This document shows positions 26,465-39,258 of a stretch of DNA of 64,000 nucleotides, piece by piece. The position numbers and the translations under genes were made by a program. The DNA is from Oidiodendron maius Zn (lineage: Eukaryota > Ascomycota > Leotiomycetes > Myxotrichaceae), in assembly GCA_000827325.1 (NCBI GenBank), contig KN832873.1, positions 1,564,245 to 1,628,244 on the forward strand, in the 5' to 3' direction. Positions within the stretch are counted from its first letter, which is position 1. The number at the start of each line of letters is the position of its first letter. The notes below the pieces were generated by a model. That model was not told the origin of the DNA, ran no database searches, and saw only the letters and a program-made list of their open reading frames with translations.

Positions 26465-28146
26465 TCACGTCTCAGAGGATCGGAGAGAACCTCTGTCCTG
26501 CCAGATGGCGCGTTTCTGTCGGGCAAACCGAATTGGTGGACGAGAGGATGCTGCGGACGGCACGGACAAGAGAGGCACGCTGGCGGACGGAGTTGGGCGT
26601 CCAAAACGACTGTGAGGGTGATGCGTTGGGAAATGATGCTATTGATGCTGCAGAAGCTTGGCTGGGGGATCTCGCAGAGAGTTTCGAGTCGTGTGGTGTT
26701 GCGGGCGGCTTTGACGATTGAGATTGGAAGTCGGTGTTGCTGACGCCTGCGTGCACCCAGGGCCCACAAGCACGACAGCACAAAAGAAGCAAACGAAAGT
26801 GGCGGAATGGGCGTTGCTGAGAGGAGCAGCAGTAGCGAGAGGCAGTGGTGATGGTCTGCTCACACACGAGAGACGGGAGACTTGGGTGCCAGAAGAATTG
26901 GCAGACGAAAGGAAATGAGTGGTGATGGGCGAAGGATCAATGTCGAGAGGTTTCCCTGTTCCCTATTTCCCTGTTTCGAAGTCGATAGTGCCGCCGCTCT
27001 TGCGTGGCTTTATATACCGGCGTAAAGGCGGCGGCACTTTTCATCTCGTCAAATCGAGCACAGCCACCGCCTGATTGGCCCGAGCGGAGAGCCAGGTGCA
27101 CGTGAGATGACGCGGGCGGTCCCAGGATTGGTGTATCGGTAATTTGTGCGTACGGATTTGTGCAACGTTGATCACATACATCATTTGCCGCATTTTCAAG
27201 GAAATAGGGGGAGGAAGGAGGAGAGGAGGGAGGGAAGAGAGAGGAGGGAGGGAGTGGTCACGTGGGGATGCCCTGTGTTATTCATCTCATTCATCTCATA
27301 GGGATGGACCGTTGCCATAGTCAGGAGAAGAGGCGAGAGCCCCTGGCGGGAGACTCTGTTCTTCTTGCCTCCACCAGGCTCGGGCCTCTCGCCTTTCCTC
27401 CACTGGGACCCCATCCTCCGCTTCGATCACGTGATACCCAAGAATCGACCTCGCAACCTCCCCCTTAAAGGCAGTTCATGAGAGGGGATAGGTAATAGTA
27501 GGCCAATTCCCAGCTCCGATTTCCCTAATTGCAAGACGCGCGAACCCTCATGATGGACCTTGTAGTATCCTCCTGGGCCAACGCAGCCCTTCTCGCTTAA
27601 ACCCCTATCACTCCACAGAGTGGCAGACAAAATCCATACATATGCTTACGGCATTCGAAGTTCCTGTTTATTTTGGACGTGCAGGCTGTTTTACAACATT
27701 TTATTCAACTGATTCGCATGGGATGCGAGCTCTAGCTTTGCATAGTTGCATGTGGATTCTCGTGTCCCGCGCCGTGCCAGTTCGTTACCCTCTCGTCACA
27801 TACCAGAGGAGAAAATTCCTGCCCCGCCCCAGATCCGCCATACCATGCCATCATGTAAATACAATTGCCCGGGCCGGCTATCGGACCTCAGGAATCACCC
27901 GGATCCTGAAAATAGCGGGGCCCCAAAATCCACCACAGAAATGAAGGGGTAGAAGATAAGCCACGCAATGGCTTGGACCATTTGAGCGCCAGATAACCCC
28001 TTATAACGCCGCCAAGTTCTCATTCCATGTAGTGTATGTCAATCCATCCAAATCGTCCAAATATTCATCCAATACTCCGTCTGTTCCATGCGTACTGGAA
28101 CTCCATTTAATACACATGAAGGGTTGGTGTGCAGCAAATCGGTTTT
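26465..28146. other. Intergenic region upstream of the TBC gene, RhoGEF 3' side
   Basis: It probably contains the missing first exon or 5' UTR of the TBC gene (26465-26950, where several overlapping minus-strand frames are open and GC-rich). The rest has no convincing gene. Confidence 0.45.
27206..27254 (+). repeat. Pure polypurine tract (49 bp)
   Basis: Only A and G occur on the + strand, mostly as GAGG/GGGA units. It is directly followed by a CACGTG palindrome. Such tracts can be promoter elements or adopt triplex structure; no role is shown here. Confidence 0.8.
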
Positions 28147-31100
28147 TCAGTCGGCTGCTAAGCGCGCGAAGTGTTTGCTCCAGATCCACCCAACTTGGTT
28201 GGTTAGATCGTCCTGGTTTTTGGCCAGCCAAAGCTCGCCTTTCTCGCCAATGACATCGAAGATCTAATAGACGTTAGCTTGATTTTGTATGAAAGGAATC
28301 TATCAGAACGTACTTCACCGGCTTGGTAAGTTAGATACGGGTACCCCGCTTCAGATTTGGTTGCACTGATGTTAAACTCAAATAGACTTGCCGCTAGGTA
28401 GAGGATATTGTACCCGTCGGATACATTGCGGTCTCGAGATGAAGCTCTCGAAGATCGTTGGCTATCCTCTGGACCGTCAGGGAGCGGCATCGCAGAGTGG
28501 AAGATCCCAGAGAATGGCCTCGTGGACTGCGGTGGTCCATCAACGTGGCGGTAACCAGAGTTTGATGTCGAACCTGACTCGCGTCGATATTGGCTGCTGT
28601 AGTCGTTGCTAGGTCTTGTCGTGCCAGCGTCGGACGTGACACTCCGGCTAGTATTTGGTCTTGCCGTGGTGGAGGTATTTGGCCGAGTCCCGAATGCCGA
28701 CATCGGATCAGGAGTACCTGGAGTTAGAGAGCCATTTCGAGAGTGCCCATTAGAATGCGTAGAGTTTTGGTGGCTGAACTGCGACATGCCGGGACTCGAC
28801 GCTGTGATCGGTGAGAAGGCGAATTGCCCACTGTGCCGATTTTTCTCAAAGTCGGGCGTCGGAAGGCTGGGAGACTTATCGCTGTTGAAGGACAAGGTGC
28901 GAGAACGGCTCGAGAGATTCGATGGTCGCCCTTTGGGGTCATTCGTCGACTGGGTGGACTGCGACATGCGGGGCTTAGGTGTAGCAGTGAGGAAGGAACC
29001 GTTTACAATGCCCAACTCTTGGGCACGAGCCTCCACATACTTGAAGTCCCGGGTAAACATGCTAACAATGTCCGCAATATCTTTGGGCATCTGGCTGTCC
29101 TCCAAAACAGTCCGGACCTTGTCTTGCCATATTCCGTACCACAAGGTTTGAATGTTGATGAACTGGACGAGACAGATATTGCCGATACCCTCGGTCATAG
29201 TCGAAAGTTTTGGCAATTCATGCTTCAAGGTCTCATTTAAAGCCTCATATTGATTGACCATCTCTTGCAGCTTCTCATCGATTTTCTTGCCTTGACCCTT
29301 CAACGACAGGTATTTTTCGTAGTCCAGACGGCGTTTATTTCGCTTCTTCATTGCGAGGCCCGGCGGACCATACAATTGTATGACGAGCTCGAAGGGCTCG
29401 ATTACTTTCAGCCGCACAGAGGCCAACTGGACTGAGTTAGCTTTAGTAGAAATGGGGAGGACGATGCCTACATGATCCTCTAATGCTACGGTTCCTATAT
29501 CCCTCATGGAGATGTTGAAACGGACCCACTTGCTCTCCAACTCGGGATACTGACTAGTGCCGATTCGCATCAGGAGCTCGATTGACGATAGGTGCTCGAG
29601 AAATTTCCTAACATAGGTCGTAGTTTCCCGAGTATAATATTCAACATCACGCAAGACAACCTGTAATCGCAAGTAGTCATCCCCGAATTTCTCATGTAAC
29701 TTGCGATATACCTCATCATCATGAAGGCGCGAGATATTTGCAGCTTGAATTTTATCATTACGGCGACCGAAAGCCTTAGCAATGCCAGTGCGAACATCCG
29801 ACTCCTTTCGCTTTCGGCCAACAATCTTCCCAACCATCTGGATCCTCTTTTTCAGATCGTCGATGTTCTTTAATAGCGAAGCCAGCTCCTCAACCGTGAC
29901 TCGTAAAGCTTGCCAATCGGGGTGATCCTCGGAAGTGTGCTCGAAGATCTGGGCAAGTAGCAGCTGGTACCGCGTGATACGCTGAACGGGCTTGACCAGG
30001 AGGGCGTCGATATCCCAAGCAGCAGTCAAGTCTTTGGCGACGAGATTACACTCGCTAAGCCAGACCTTGACTGCGCCATCAGCCTGCAGCGAAGTCAACT
30101 TGGTGCTGGCTTGTTCGCTATTCTTTAAGAAGTCTGTATAGATAGTCTGCATCTTTTTGAGGTGTTTGCCAAAATTTGCTCCAATAAACGTGCGTCGGTC
30201 CTTTTGATCATCGGTCTCCTCAGTCAAAGTTGCCGCCACAGAAAATCGATCCTCAGGAGGCGGTGAAGTTGTGGTGGATGCTCCATGAACTGCTTTGCTT
30301 TTCCGTTGAGATCGTTGAGAGTAGACACTTGCCCCAGCAGTTTTCAACTCGACTAGAAACATGGTCGAAAATGCAACAATCTCGTCAGTGTTCCGGAAAA
30401 TGATTTTGATATCGTTGCCGTCCAGTTTGGGGCACGCTTCAGCCGTGCCCTTGTAAATCTCTTCCACAACGTTCATATCTTTCAAGTAGACAGATTCGGT
30501 ATCAATCAACTCTTTGATCAACATTCGGCGTTGGAACAGTCGCTTCTTCATCTTTTCTGCGGCCTTCTTCTCCTCCTCAGTAGCCTCTATTAACACGTCC
30601 TTAGACTCAAAAGATTGATTAGCAGTACTTCCTTCCAGTGAAATTTGCGTCGACGACCTTGGCGTATAGATTGAAGCTTGAGCCGAGCCAACATCATCAC
30701 TAGCTCGTGGAGATTCTGTGTTACGAGCTGTTTCACTCTGGCTCGATTGATAGAAGCCTGACGTGGGTCGCTTGTTGGAAACCCTAGGAGGGGATGATTG
30801 AGGTTGGGTATCCGACGGCACGTAATCTTGCTGAGGAGGCTCTGGTGGGAGGGGAGGGGTGTAAGTAGGCCATAACGGGACAGCCGGGGGCTCTGAAAAT
30901 GTTATGTCAAAAGTACCATCCGCGGTTAGAGCTGCATCCGTATGACTGTTGGGGCTTTCACGACGAGGAGGTTCGATGAAGGTCTGGTGAGAAGTTGGCA
31001 GATTATATTGCTCAGTCTCCGCTGTCGCTGTAACAGGTGTGGGGTTGATATATTCGCCTTGAGCAGAAGATTCCGTAGTTCCAATTGAATCATTAGTCCA

Positions 31101-33965
31101 AGACGATCGTTGACTTGAGACTTGATTTTGTGAGAGACTCCCAACATTGTGGACTTGATCATACAACGCATCATAGCTATCAGATCCACTAGTGTTCATC
31201 CCTCCATAGCTGCCAGAACTCTCGTAGTTCAATTCTGCAGACGGCGTTCTTAAATAGTCGAGAGTCTCGTTTAAACCCACATGTGGCGGGTGGGAAGGCA
31301 TGCTTGGCGTGCTGCTAGTATCTGTGGATTCAGGCTCTGGGTGGAGCATTATCCTAGGGGGCGGGTGGACCTGAGAAGTGCTTGAATATTGTGCATCTTC
31401 ATTCCCATGATCATTGACCTGATTGATAGCCTTCAATGGCGTTGCAGTTCTGGATTGTGGTGGCGGCGGCGTACGCTTCGGACTGGGAGTTGCAACCCTG
31501 GCAGCAAAGGACTGAGGGTTGTACTCTGTAGAGTCGTGCTTGTAACTACCGGGAACAGATAGTTCTTGCAAAAACAAGTCCTTAGTTGGCGTATGCTCTT
31601 GTTGGTATTCCTCAACGGGTGAAGTATAACCTGATGCGTCGGCAGAATTGGGTGTCATACTGAGCGAGTGTCTAATGCCGTAGGTTGCCTGCTCCACGCT
31701 CAGATCGCTCCATTGGAATATGCTACTGGACATCATGTCTTCAGAGGGCGTTGCTGCAGGTAAGCTACTGCTACTTAGCTCAGGGGGCTCGGTCTGTTGC
31801 TCGTTGTCGAATTCAGTAGTTGCGGTTGCGTCAGTCACGGCAGACGCAGGCTCTTCGTCGTCTAAGAAGCGTCCAGGCATACCGAGGGTAGGAGAATCTT
31901 GTTCTCCCGGAGGCCCATCTTCATCTGGCAGGAGGAAGGAGGTAGTAATCTGGAGAGATTTTCTTGGGCTAGACAATGGCGCCGGGATAGATTCATTTAT
32001 CGAAGGTTCTTCAGGCGGTGAGGCCTCTCTTTCACTGCTCTCTTTCTCTTCCTCCCCTGTTAGCCCTCCAGCTGCCGCTCTTGCTGCCTCTAATTTTGCC
32101 TGTCTTTGTGATTCTCTTTCTTCTTGCAGTCTGGCATAGCGTTCATTCAAACGCCGAAGGTTAGCTGCCCTAATTTCGCGCTGCTCATTCTCGTGTATAG
32201 ACTTTGTATAGGCTCTCTGTATCCGCTCACGATGGGCCGCAAAATCCGCAGGAGTAGGTTGTATATTTCTTCGGGCCCGACGCTCATGTCCTTCTCCGCT
32301 ACGCATACTCTTCGCACCACGCTGTGGTGAACCGGATGCATCAATGGAGGCTTGTCTCATAGTTGTGGATGCCGAGGAAACAGGCTGTCGGGGCCGGGAG
32401 CTTCGCAGCGGCGGGGATTCTTTTGGTGGCGGGGCAGAAATGTAAGCTTTCAGGCTAGAGGCATTTGTATTGAGTTTCTCTGGGACCCTAGCTCTGCGAG
32501 TCGATTGGCGGGGAGGGCTAGTCGTAGTATTAGGTATGGTATTGTGGCCGGTAGGAGTCTTCGATCGGCCGGCAGACGAGGTATTCCAAGAGTTTTGATC
32601 GGGCTTCCGTCTGGCGATGACATGTGGCTTACTCGAGGCTGCCGAGTTCGATACAGGCGATGTAGGGCTAGAGGACTCGGATTGACTACTGAGTCGTCTC
32701 GTCGATATTGGTAATCGTGATACGGTTCTTGCGACCTCGTGCATTTGCATAATAGGCGAATTCGTAAAGCCATTGTTTAGGACGCCCCTAACGCTAGTGT
32801 TTAACTTGATGTCTGCAGAGTTCCTATGATTTCGGCTGTGGGAAGGGGAAGTATCGCGAGGTTTATTAGGATCGACATCTTCCATGGCCGGTGTGACGCC
32901 AAGATACCATGCTGTTGGGGATGATGGGGAGATATCAAGAGTAGACCTCTCTCCCAAAGACGGTGAAGGGCGCAACCCCGACTCCGATGTTCGTCGAGGT
33001 GTTTGAGGTATGCCATGGCCAACCTCTGGCTGCCCTTGTGCGGGTAAGATCTCGCCAAAGAGTGGTTTTCTAGCAGGGACTTGGGAGGACGGGGTGGAGA
33101 TGGTCGGAGAGAGGTTTGTCATCGACTTTGAAGCTTGAGCAATTGTGTTAGGCGCTGCATTCTTCAGGAGAGAGGTGCGAGTTGTAATAGATAGAGAGTT
33201 GTTCGATTCACAATCCTCGGCTGTCGCACGGGCTCGGTGAACTGGTCTTGAGGTCGCTGAAGGACTTGCTGTCGACTCAGATCGAGTCGACACGCCTGGT
33301 CGTGATGGGCTGTTCGTCTGGGAACTTGTGGTGGACCGAGCCTGTGACCCAGCTCGATTTCTTGTATAACCGGGGCCAGTGCTGGGAGGGTCTCTGGCGA
33401 CAACACGCGGAGCTGGCTTTCGAGCGATCACAGATGGTGGCTCATTATTCTGATCAAAGCGCTTCAGCAGATCCTTCACGCTTGGCTTTCCGTATTGCGA
33501 GGCTCCATTAAGAGCTGGCGTCGTCTTGGAGCTACTCAGCGCCGCCCTCTCATTCACAGGTTCCGAGACAGATCGATGCGACGACTTGAGATTGTTTCGG
33601 GCAACGGTGACAGTGGGATGTCGTGGGTTTGCGGTCTTGGTCGTCATCTCGTCCGCGGCAAGGCCAGAGTATCCGTTCGACGGCTGCGGTGGACTCTTGA
33701 ACTCTCTGTAGAAGTCATCCGGGTCAATGCCTGCGCTCAGTCCGCTGCCAAATCCATTCGACGTCGCCGCCTGGAGATTCGCGGTGGTGAGGAAGGGCAG
33801 GGTCGGAGGCACCTCGGGCGAGGTCGATCGGAAGGCAGAAGGGTCTCGTTGCTCAGGAGTTGAGGGGTCCGGCCGTGAATACGGGTCGTGCTGGTGGAGA
33901 TCGGGAGAGTGGGCGAGAGGGCGCCTGGCATAGAAATTCTGGTCGTCATGGATGCCGCTGTCCAT
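28147..33965 (-). CDS. Rho guanine-nucleotide exchange factor, DH-BAR-SH3 (Tuba/Gef1-like)
   Basis: Large polarity/cytoskeleton regulator of 1922 aa, exons 28314-33965 and 28147-28263. The 50-bp intron (GTACGT...ATTAG) joins LTYQAGE to IFDVIGEKGELWLAKNQ, completing a C-terminal SH3 domain (about 1860-1922, ending WIWSKHFARLAAD). Residues 1-1130 are disordered and rich in S, T and P, with a coiled coil (about 600-650, ARLQEERESQRQAKLEAARA). The DH domain starts at about 1140 (LIKELIDTESVYLKDMNVV) and includes LLVKPVQRITRYQLLL, the conserved H8 helix. A BAR-like helical domain follows (about 1380-1640). ATG at 33965 (MDSGIHDDQ) is the first in frame. This architecture occurs in fungal Cdc42/Rho GEFs related to dynamin-binding protein; the target GTPase is inferred, not shown. 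It diverges from TERT. Confidence 0.92.
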
Positions 33966-34770
33966 CGTGCCGGCACATCGACCAGGCCGTGCAGGCCAGG
34001 AGACAGACAATCAGCAGCGACGACGGGAAATTGAAGCCCACAGAGACATGTAAGAGGTGAGGGTCGTGGGAGATGCTGAGTGGTGGTGAGGGATGATTCG
34101 CTGTTGGGCGTCGTTTGAAGATTCGACGTGGTACTGGGACGACTGGGCGGCACCCTGGCTGCTTCGCTGGAGCCGTCAATGCGAGAGAAGACTCGTCGGG
34201 ACGACAAGTCGCGTCGCGGGATGCGGGAGCTCCCTTGGGGCCGGCGAGGAGATAGTCAGGGCAGGAGGGGGAAGAGGGCGAACGCCGTGAGGGCATGAAC
34301 TGTCCTGTCGATGGAAAGCTCGACACCGTCCTTGCAGGCTCATGGAAGATCAGGTCCAAGCACGACTAGAGCGAGTACAGCATTGCGAAGGATCGCCCGC
34401 GATACGATGTTCGCCTTTGATTAGCCGACCGCATCTGACAGTAGCCGCACGAAGAGTGCTGTCAAGCCACGATTGCGGCGCCACAGTGCACCGCCACAGC
34501 CCACATCCCGGGCGCCACCGCGGAGAAGGCCCTCCGGCGAGTGGATACATGGCATTTCTATAGCCAGGAGGCTAGTGATGAATGATGATGATACAGTGCT
34601 GTTATTACAGTAGGGTCATGATAATGGCGGAGGCTCATGTCCCTGCCATTGGCCCTTCCCAACCCTGACCCATTGCGAGAGTTAAACTCTCCCCCTCTCG
34701 ACCTCATGGTCATTCCTCGACGCGTAAACAACCACACGCGTCATCGACCTCCTCTCGCGTGACAAGAACC
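33966..34770. other. Divergent promoter region, RhoGEF / TERT
   Basis: 805 bp, GC-rich in the RhoGEF 5' half. The ORFs here have mixed quality and no recognisable protein. Both 5' UTRs and promoters are expected here. Confidence 0.5.
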
Positions 34771-37700
34771 ATGGCCGGGAAGCGCAAGAGGCATCGGCCT
34801 GGCCAGGGCAATCGAGGGGAGGCGAAACGCCAGAGGACTTCTACCCTCAATGGCAGTCGCACGGGCTTCGTAGTGAAGGATGCCCTGCTCGTCCAGTACT
34901 ACCCACGCGTGCTCTCCCTCCGCGAGTACCTGCTCTCAAAACTACCCCCAACTTCCAAGATCAGGAGGAAGAAGATATCGACCGTTGGGCGAAAGCCTGG
35001 GCAAGGGGGTTCGTACCATGACCATGTGCTGGGGGCCACCCTCGATCACATCTTAATTGGCATCTCAAGAGACGTTCAGGTGTCTCAGGAGGAGAGATGG
35101 CAGCAATGGACCTCATTCTCACAGAGGGCTGATACTTCGGCCTCCACCCTCGCCAACCTTAACGGAGTTGAATTATTCTCCCAGTCAGAGGTGTGTGTGT
35201 GTAGATGCTCCAATAGCCCGCTCTGGGGATATCTTTGCTCTGCCTTCTCTAATGCTGCTTGTAGATTGTCGATTTCGCCATCTGGCTCCTCTTCTCCAAG
35301 TCATCTAGTGGGCGTGTGCAGCATTTACTATGCCAAGGTTTCCGAAAGGATGCCAGCTCTCGTTCCGTGCACCGTAATGAGAACATAACGTTGGGCATCC
35401 CAAGTGTGCTTTCAGTACATCCCAATAGCCATGTGGTTGCTATGAAGGCCGCCCCTTGGCCTCAAGTTCTAGCGCTGATGGGCAAGGAGGGTGAGAGGGC
35501 AATGATCGACTTGCTACTGGACTGCGGGATATTCTTGCCTGTCGAAAATGGGCGTGGCAACTATCATCAACTTAGTGGTGAGTCCGTTTTCAATATAATT
35601 ACAACCGCATGCTTAATTAATTACATAGGACAACCCTTGGGCGAGCTGAAGGCTTTGCCAGATACGAATCGAGTGGCCAAAGTCAATACGGCCGAGTCAA
35701 ACAGTAAACAGGCAAAATCGAGAACTATATCTGGAGCGATGCGTACGCTGGCTAACATAGTTTTTGTTCGCAATCGAATGTTGTACGCTCGAGCCGCTTT
35801 GAATGCACAAGGCGGTGTTAGATTTGGTCTCCGGCACATTCGTAAGCTCCTCTCACTGTCAATCCTGTTTACCGCTGACATTTCAGATGTACTAAATCGA
35901 CATTCATATCGTACGAAAGAAAGTATAGACTCTAATGTGGACAAGACTTCCCTTCCGAAGCCTCAGCAAAGTACTATTTATGTAATGATGTACATCTTTC
36001 CTCGTCAGTTTGGTCTGCACAACGTCTTTACGCATGACGTGGATCACCGAGAAACTGTTCAACCCTTAAAGGACTATACATTGCGCGAGGACGAGATCAA
36101 TAAGATCTATCCTTCCCCGCCAATTATCAAGATTCCTAAACGATTAAGAGGTAAGCCGGTAGCTTTGGTCCAAAAATTGCAGATACTGCATACCCGGTGT
36201 CCGTACAAGAAATTGTTAGAGTACTACTGCCCTGTGAGTCCTGCATATGCCGATCAAGCATTTCATTACTGAGATTCCAGGTTTTCAAAGACACTCCGGA
36301 ACTAGCACTTCTGAGTGAACGTCTAAAACCGGATACATCTGGCTCAATCTTATTTAAGACACAGGAGCAGATCAATATCACATCTGCGGTATCAGCATAT
36401 AGTCCTGCTCAGTTGCCTCCACGAAAGTCCTCATTGCTAGACCACGCAACTCCTTCGTTGCAAGTGTCGGCCTTCTGTCGAGCTGTCCTTGCCCATATCA
36501 TTCCTCATGAGTTTTGGGGCCACGGGGAAACGCAAAAGCATAATGAGAGAATATTTTTGCGAAATATTGACCGCTTCATCACTCTTCGACGATTTGAGAG
36601 CCTGTCACTCCACGAAGTATCTCAAGGTACAAAGGTAAGTCATTATTTGCGCTCTATATGTCGTCACAAACCGCCACCACCTGTTTATACCCCAAAACTA
36701 AGCAATTGCAGCTTGCCGATGTTGAATGGCTATATCCACCAGACTCATCAAAGCGAAAGTTGTCACTCTCCGATGTCAACAAGCGACTGGAGATCATTCA
36801 CGAGTTCATCTACTACCTTTTTGACTCAATTCTCATCCCGCTAATCAGGACAAATTTCCACGTGACTGAATCTAACACTCATCGCTACCGTCTCCTATAC
36901 TTCAGACAAGACGTGTGGCGTTCAATCGCCGAGCCGGAAATTGCGTCTCTCAAAGTGAAGATGTTTGAGGAGGTCAAACTGGACCAGGCTCAAAATATTC
37001 TAAACTTCCGGACTCTAGGATTCAGCCAAGTGAGGTTACTGCCCAAAGAAACCGGTGTCAGGCCAATCATGAATCTCCGGCGGAGAACATTAAAACAGGG
37101 TTGTAAGGGGTTGCTTGGAACCAGCATCAATACAATCCTGGCACCAATCTACAATGTACTTACGCTCGAGCGGGTAGGTACTTTGTTTTCAATGTTTATT
37201 ACTAGCTAACACTTTAGGTAAATAATCCTTCTCGACTTGGATCGTCCCTTTTCTCTGTTGGGGACCTATACGCCAAACTGAAGTCATTTCAATCCTCTGT
37301 CCAAAAGTCGTCTGCTCACTTATATTTTGCAAAAGTTGACGTCAAAGCTGCTTTCGATACCATTCCACAAAACGCACTTCTCCGCTTCATGTCTACTATT
37401 CCATCTAAACCAGAATACCGCATTGCCAGGCACGTGGAGATCAAGCCAGGAGTGGGTTATCATGAAGGAGACGAACGGAGCAGGCCAATCCACAAATGGA
37501 CTGCTCTCGCCAAGCCTCCAAATGATATTCAAAACTTCGAAAGAAATCTCGAATCTGAACTAGCAGTCGAGAAGAAGAACACAGTTTTTGTCGAAAACAT
37601 CGTGCATCAGACCCGAAAGACAGACGAACTACTTGATCTGATGGCTGAGCATATTAAGTACAACATAGTAAAGATCGGGAAGAAATACTATAGACAGAAA

Positions 37701-38850
37701 GAGGGGATCCCACAAGGATCCATACTCTCGTCGTTGCTATGTAATTACTTCTATGCGGATCTTGAAATGCAGCATCTCCAATTTCTTGACTCTGGAGAGA
37801 GTTTACTGCTTCGACTGATCGATGATTTCCTCCTCATCACTACTAATGCCGCCCATGCGAAACAATTCCTGCAAATAATGCATGATGGCCTGCCAACATA
37901 TGGTGTTCGGGTTAACCCTAATAAAACCCTGGCAAATTTCGAAACTACCATTAATGGAAAGAAAGTTCCAAGACTGGTCGGGACTCATAAATTCCCGTAT
38001 TGTGGAAGTTTTATTGACACCAAGAATTTGAATCTTACAAAGGACCGCGAGCGTAAAGAGACTCAAAGTGGGTTTATCTTCATGTATGGAAACATAGCGC
38101 TGACTTGCGTAGCCATAATGGATTCTTTAACTGTCGAATATTCGAAAATGCCGGGAAGATTTTTTCACCGGAAGGTCTTGAGTAAGTAGAGCTCCACAAT
38201 GGCCCCATTCACAAGAAATTATGCCAACTTTTGCTTCCATCCGCCTCATTGAAGTTGGCAGTACTTCGACTGACTGCAATCTCACCTTCAGACATGTTTA
38301 AAATTCAATCTCATTCCATGTTTTTCGACATGTCCCTCAACTTGCGGTCCACGGTTCTCCTGAATATTTACACTGCATTCGCAGAGACGGCAACAAAAAT
38401 GTGGTCTTATGCAAGAAGCTTACCTGTTGCGAAACAGCCTACCAGGAAGCTAGTCATCAGTAAGTGCATACTCTCTGCAGAACACATCCTCTGTGAATCT
38501 GACACATTGTTGCATAGAAACGATACGAGATGTAGTGGATCTAGCATTCATTTTGCTGCGAAGCAAATCAAGAAAGAAGAAGAGTCAAGGATTCAAGTGT
38601 GCCGTAAGCAAAATTCAGGTTGAGTGGTATATCCTCTTAAACACTTGTTCTTTGACGAGTAACTAACATTGCGTTTAGGTTGGCAATTACTGCTTTTAAG
38701 CATATTCTAGGGAGGAGACAGAGTAGATACAGAGAGGTGCTTGCATGGCTGGACACAAGGGCTAACTGGATCGAAGGCGAGGAGTCCAAAATGATGGAGC
38801 AGATGAGAAAACTGTTGAGGGCCGAAGTACATCGTGTAGATAATGCTTAA
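34771..38850 (+). CDS. TERT: Telomerase reverse transcriptase
   Basis: Catalytic subunit of telomerase, nuclear, 1158 aa in 11 exons: 34771-35190, 35265-35577, 35629-35841, 35887-36233, 36281-36634, 36712-37173, 37218-38067, 38113-38181, 38292-38459, 38518-38626 and 38679-38850. All junction phases agree. RNA-binding region motifs are YIFPRQFGLHNVFT, the QFP-type IPHEFWG...LRRFESLSLHEVSQGTK, and motif T NFHVTESNTHRYRLLYFRQDVW (given in parts). RT motifs are 1/2 QVRLLPKETGVRPIMNLRRR, A AKVDVKAAFD (Asp744), B' GIPQGSILSSLLC, C RLIDDFLLIT (Asp905, Asp906), D GVRVNPNKT and E PYCGSF. All three catalytic Asp are present. The C-terminal extension ends in a lysine/arginine-rich helix and WLDTRANWIEGEE. 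The ATG at 34771 (MAGKRKRHRPG) has an ACC-ATGG context; the start is basic, consistent with nuclear entry. Confidence 0.96.
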
Positions 38851-39258
38851 ATTCATACCCTGAGAGGCATGAATGGTAACAAATCTACCTCCCTCCCTGT
38901 CCAATTTCAGATTGGGGGAAGATTTGAGTGGTATTTGCTCGGTGCACGTGATAGCCAAATCCGAAATCTCCCGCGTGCTCGCTTGCTCCGTCCCGCGGTC
39001 ATCAAGTTGACAATTGAACCTCGCTGATTGGCTTGAGGGTATCCTGATTAAGCGAACCCAGGCTAGCGCTATTCCCGAGGTTACCATCTAACACCAGTAA
39101 CGACAATCTTCACACTTTGCTCTCCTGGTCGAGTTGACTTACTCCAAGACGTCGAACTTTATCTGTGATTTGCGGTGCCGCACCAAGTCCTACAGCAGGG
39201 TTGGCCTCTTGGATCGAGACAGCCAATTGACCCCGCCGTCCGTCTCCACTCCACGACC
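38851..39258. other. Intergenic region, TERT / SDH2
   Basis: Short tandem-gene spacer with the TERT 3' UTR and the SDH2 promoter. It includes a CACGTG near 38945. No gene was seen. Confidence 0.6.
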
